From positions 1 through 7,586 of the forward strand of contig JAUWFF010000045.1 of assembly GCA_030607105.1 (NCBI GenBank): DNA of 7,586 nucleotides, read 5' to 3'. Both the position numbers and the translations under genes were made by a program. The notes under the pieces are model-generated. The model searched no databases and had not been told where the DNA came from. It worked only from the letters and a program-made list of their open reading frames with translations. Source of the DNA: Filomicrobium sp. Its GTDB lineage: Bacteria; Pseudomonadota; Alphaproteobacteria; Rhizobiales; Hyphomicrobiaceae. Below are positions 6,595 to 7,586 of the stretch, piece by piece. Position 1 is the stretch's first letter. The number at the start of each line of letters is the position of its first letter.

Positions 6595-7586
6595 TCATCG
6601 ACCGTAGAAGTATTCAGGCAGGAAGAGTGCGATGCCCGGGAACACGTAGAGCAGAACCATCGAGATCAGCACCATTGCGAGGTAGGGCATCGTGCCTGAG
6701 AAGATCTGTGTCAACTGCACATGGGGCGGCGCTATCCCCTTTAGATAATAGGCCGCCATCGCCATTGGTGGCGTCAGGAATGATGTCTGTAGGTTGAGTG
6801 CGATCAAGATGCCAAAAAACAGCGGATCGATCTGGAAGATGGACAGCAGTGGTAGGAAGATGGGCACGAAAATGATGATGATTTCCGACCACTCCAATGG
6901 CCATCCCAGGAGGAAGATTATGAGCTGCGCCATGATCAGGAACATGATCGGTGACAGGTCCAGTGAAATGACAAAGTCCTTCACCAGGTGTTCGCCGCCC
7001 AAATAGGAAAAGACCGAGGAAAATGTCCATGAGCCGACAAACAGCCAGCAGACCATGGCGGATGTGCGGACCGTCAAATAGACGGATTCCTTCAGCCGTT
7101 CCCATGTCAGCGCTCTGTAGGCGGCGGCCAGGACCAGGCCGCCTAGCGAGCCGACGGCTGCCGCTTCCGATGGAGTGGCGAGCCCAAACAGGATGGCACC
7201 AAGAACCGATAGGATGAGCAAGAAAAGCGGAACGAAGGATGTGAGTAGCAACCAGTAGAGCTTAAGTCCCTTAATGTCTGGCATGTCTTCATCGCGAGGC
7301 GGTGGCGCCAGCGCCGGATTTAACCAAGCCCGTCCAATAACATAGATGAGGTACAGCCCGGCAAGCATAAACCCCGGAATGAATGCTGCAGCGTAGAGCT
7401 TTACGACGGAGACGTTGGTGGTCGCCGAATATACGATCAGCATGATCGATGGCGGGATCAGAATACCAAGACAACCACCGGCGCAGATCACGCCTGAAGC
7501 GTAGCTGACATCGTAGCGCGCCTTCAACATCTGCGGGAAGGCCAGCAACCCCATCAAGGTGACGACGGCGCCGACGATTCCGGTTG
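6595..7586 (-). CDS. TRAP transporter large permease, DctM/FcbT3 type (N-terminus beyond the right edge)
   Basis: The 329 visible residues are the C-terminal three quarters or so of a permease that is usually 430 or more long; the frame is open through 7586. TRAP large permeases are inner-membrane proteins that import organic acids on a sodium or proton gradient, together with a small permease and a periplasmic binding protein, both expected upstream outside the window. Hydrophobic helices alternate with the family's loops. Conserved marks are GILIPPS (40-46 of the visible part), TPSEAAAVG (137-145) and NLQTSFLTPP (264-273). The sequence style, ending in FLPEYFYGR, fits the mannitol/chloroaromatic (FcbT3) group of COG4664 rather than the C4-dicarboxylate DctM. 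It heads the visible part of the operon with the amidase and the small membrane protein. The substrate cannot be deduced. Confidence 0.94.
   Translation of the reverse strand, partial: TGIVGAVVTLMGLLAFPQMLKARYDVSYASGVICAGGCLGILIPPSIMLIVYSATTNVSVVKLYAAAFIPGFMLAGLYLIYVIGRAWLNPALAPPPRDEDMPDIKGLKLYWLLLTSFVPLFLLILSVLGAILFGLATPSEAAAVGSLGGLVLAAAYRALTWERLKESVYLTVRTSAMVCWLFVGSWTFSSVFSYLGGEHLVKDFVISLDLSPIMFLIMAQLIIFLLGWPLEWSEIIIIFVPIFLPLLSIFQIDPLFFGILIALNLQTSFLTPPMAMAAYYLKGIAPPHVQLTQIFSGTMPYLAMVLISMVLLYVFPGIALFLPEYFYGR

Noticed and set aside
1..7586. CRISPR arrays, tRNA/rRNA genes, insertion sequences, integrase or attachment sites
   Set aside because: I saw no spaced direct repeats, cloverleaf-like sequence, transposase or integrase motifs in any part of the window.

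Overview
The window is a GC-rich stretch of what looks like an alphaproteobacterial chromosome, most plausibly order Hyphomicrobiales. I infer this from the protein flavours (FcbT3-type TRAP permease, DivJ/PleC-like kinase H-box, GyaR/GRHPR-type dehydrogenase), the codon usage, and a near-consensus CtrA-like site. No species can be named from the sequence alone.

Layout: (1) Positions 1-2354, minus strand: a two-gene unit of a soluble sensor histidine kinase (2354-1452) followed, with an ATGA stop/start overlap, by a HerA/DUF87-type hexameric ATPase (1455 to the left edge, C-terminus cut off). (2) Positions 2355-3184: about 830 bases with no convincing gene, between the divergent kinase and dehydrogenase genes. 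It carries an imperfect palindrome containing a CtrA-like TTAA-N7-TTAT motif just upstream of the kinase. (3) Positions 3185-4144, plus strand: an NAD(P)-dependent D-2-hydroxyacid dehydrogenase with a strong ribosome binding site and a bidirectional terminator. (4) Positions 4793-4230, minus strand: a small, extremely basic, exported protein with four cysteines and no recognised function. (5) Positions 7586-4931, minus strand: an operon of the C-terminal part of a TRAP transporter large permease, an amidase-signature hydrolase that starts at TTG, and a 91-residue three-helix membrane protein.

How the genes may work together: the TRAP permease and amidase look like an uptake-and-hydrolysis unit for an organic acid or amide whose identity is not visible. 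The 2-hydroxyacid dehydrogenase could act in glyoxylate/hydroxypyruvate metabolism but is transcribed separately. The kinase-HerA pair is the most unusual element. It couples a phosphorelay-type kinase with no visible sensor or receiver domain to a DNA-translocase-type ATPase, possibly under CtrA-like control. No nuclease (NurA, Sir2, DUF4297) or response regulator lies in the window, so its role, whether cell-cycle, DNA repair or defence, stays open.
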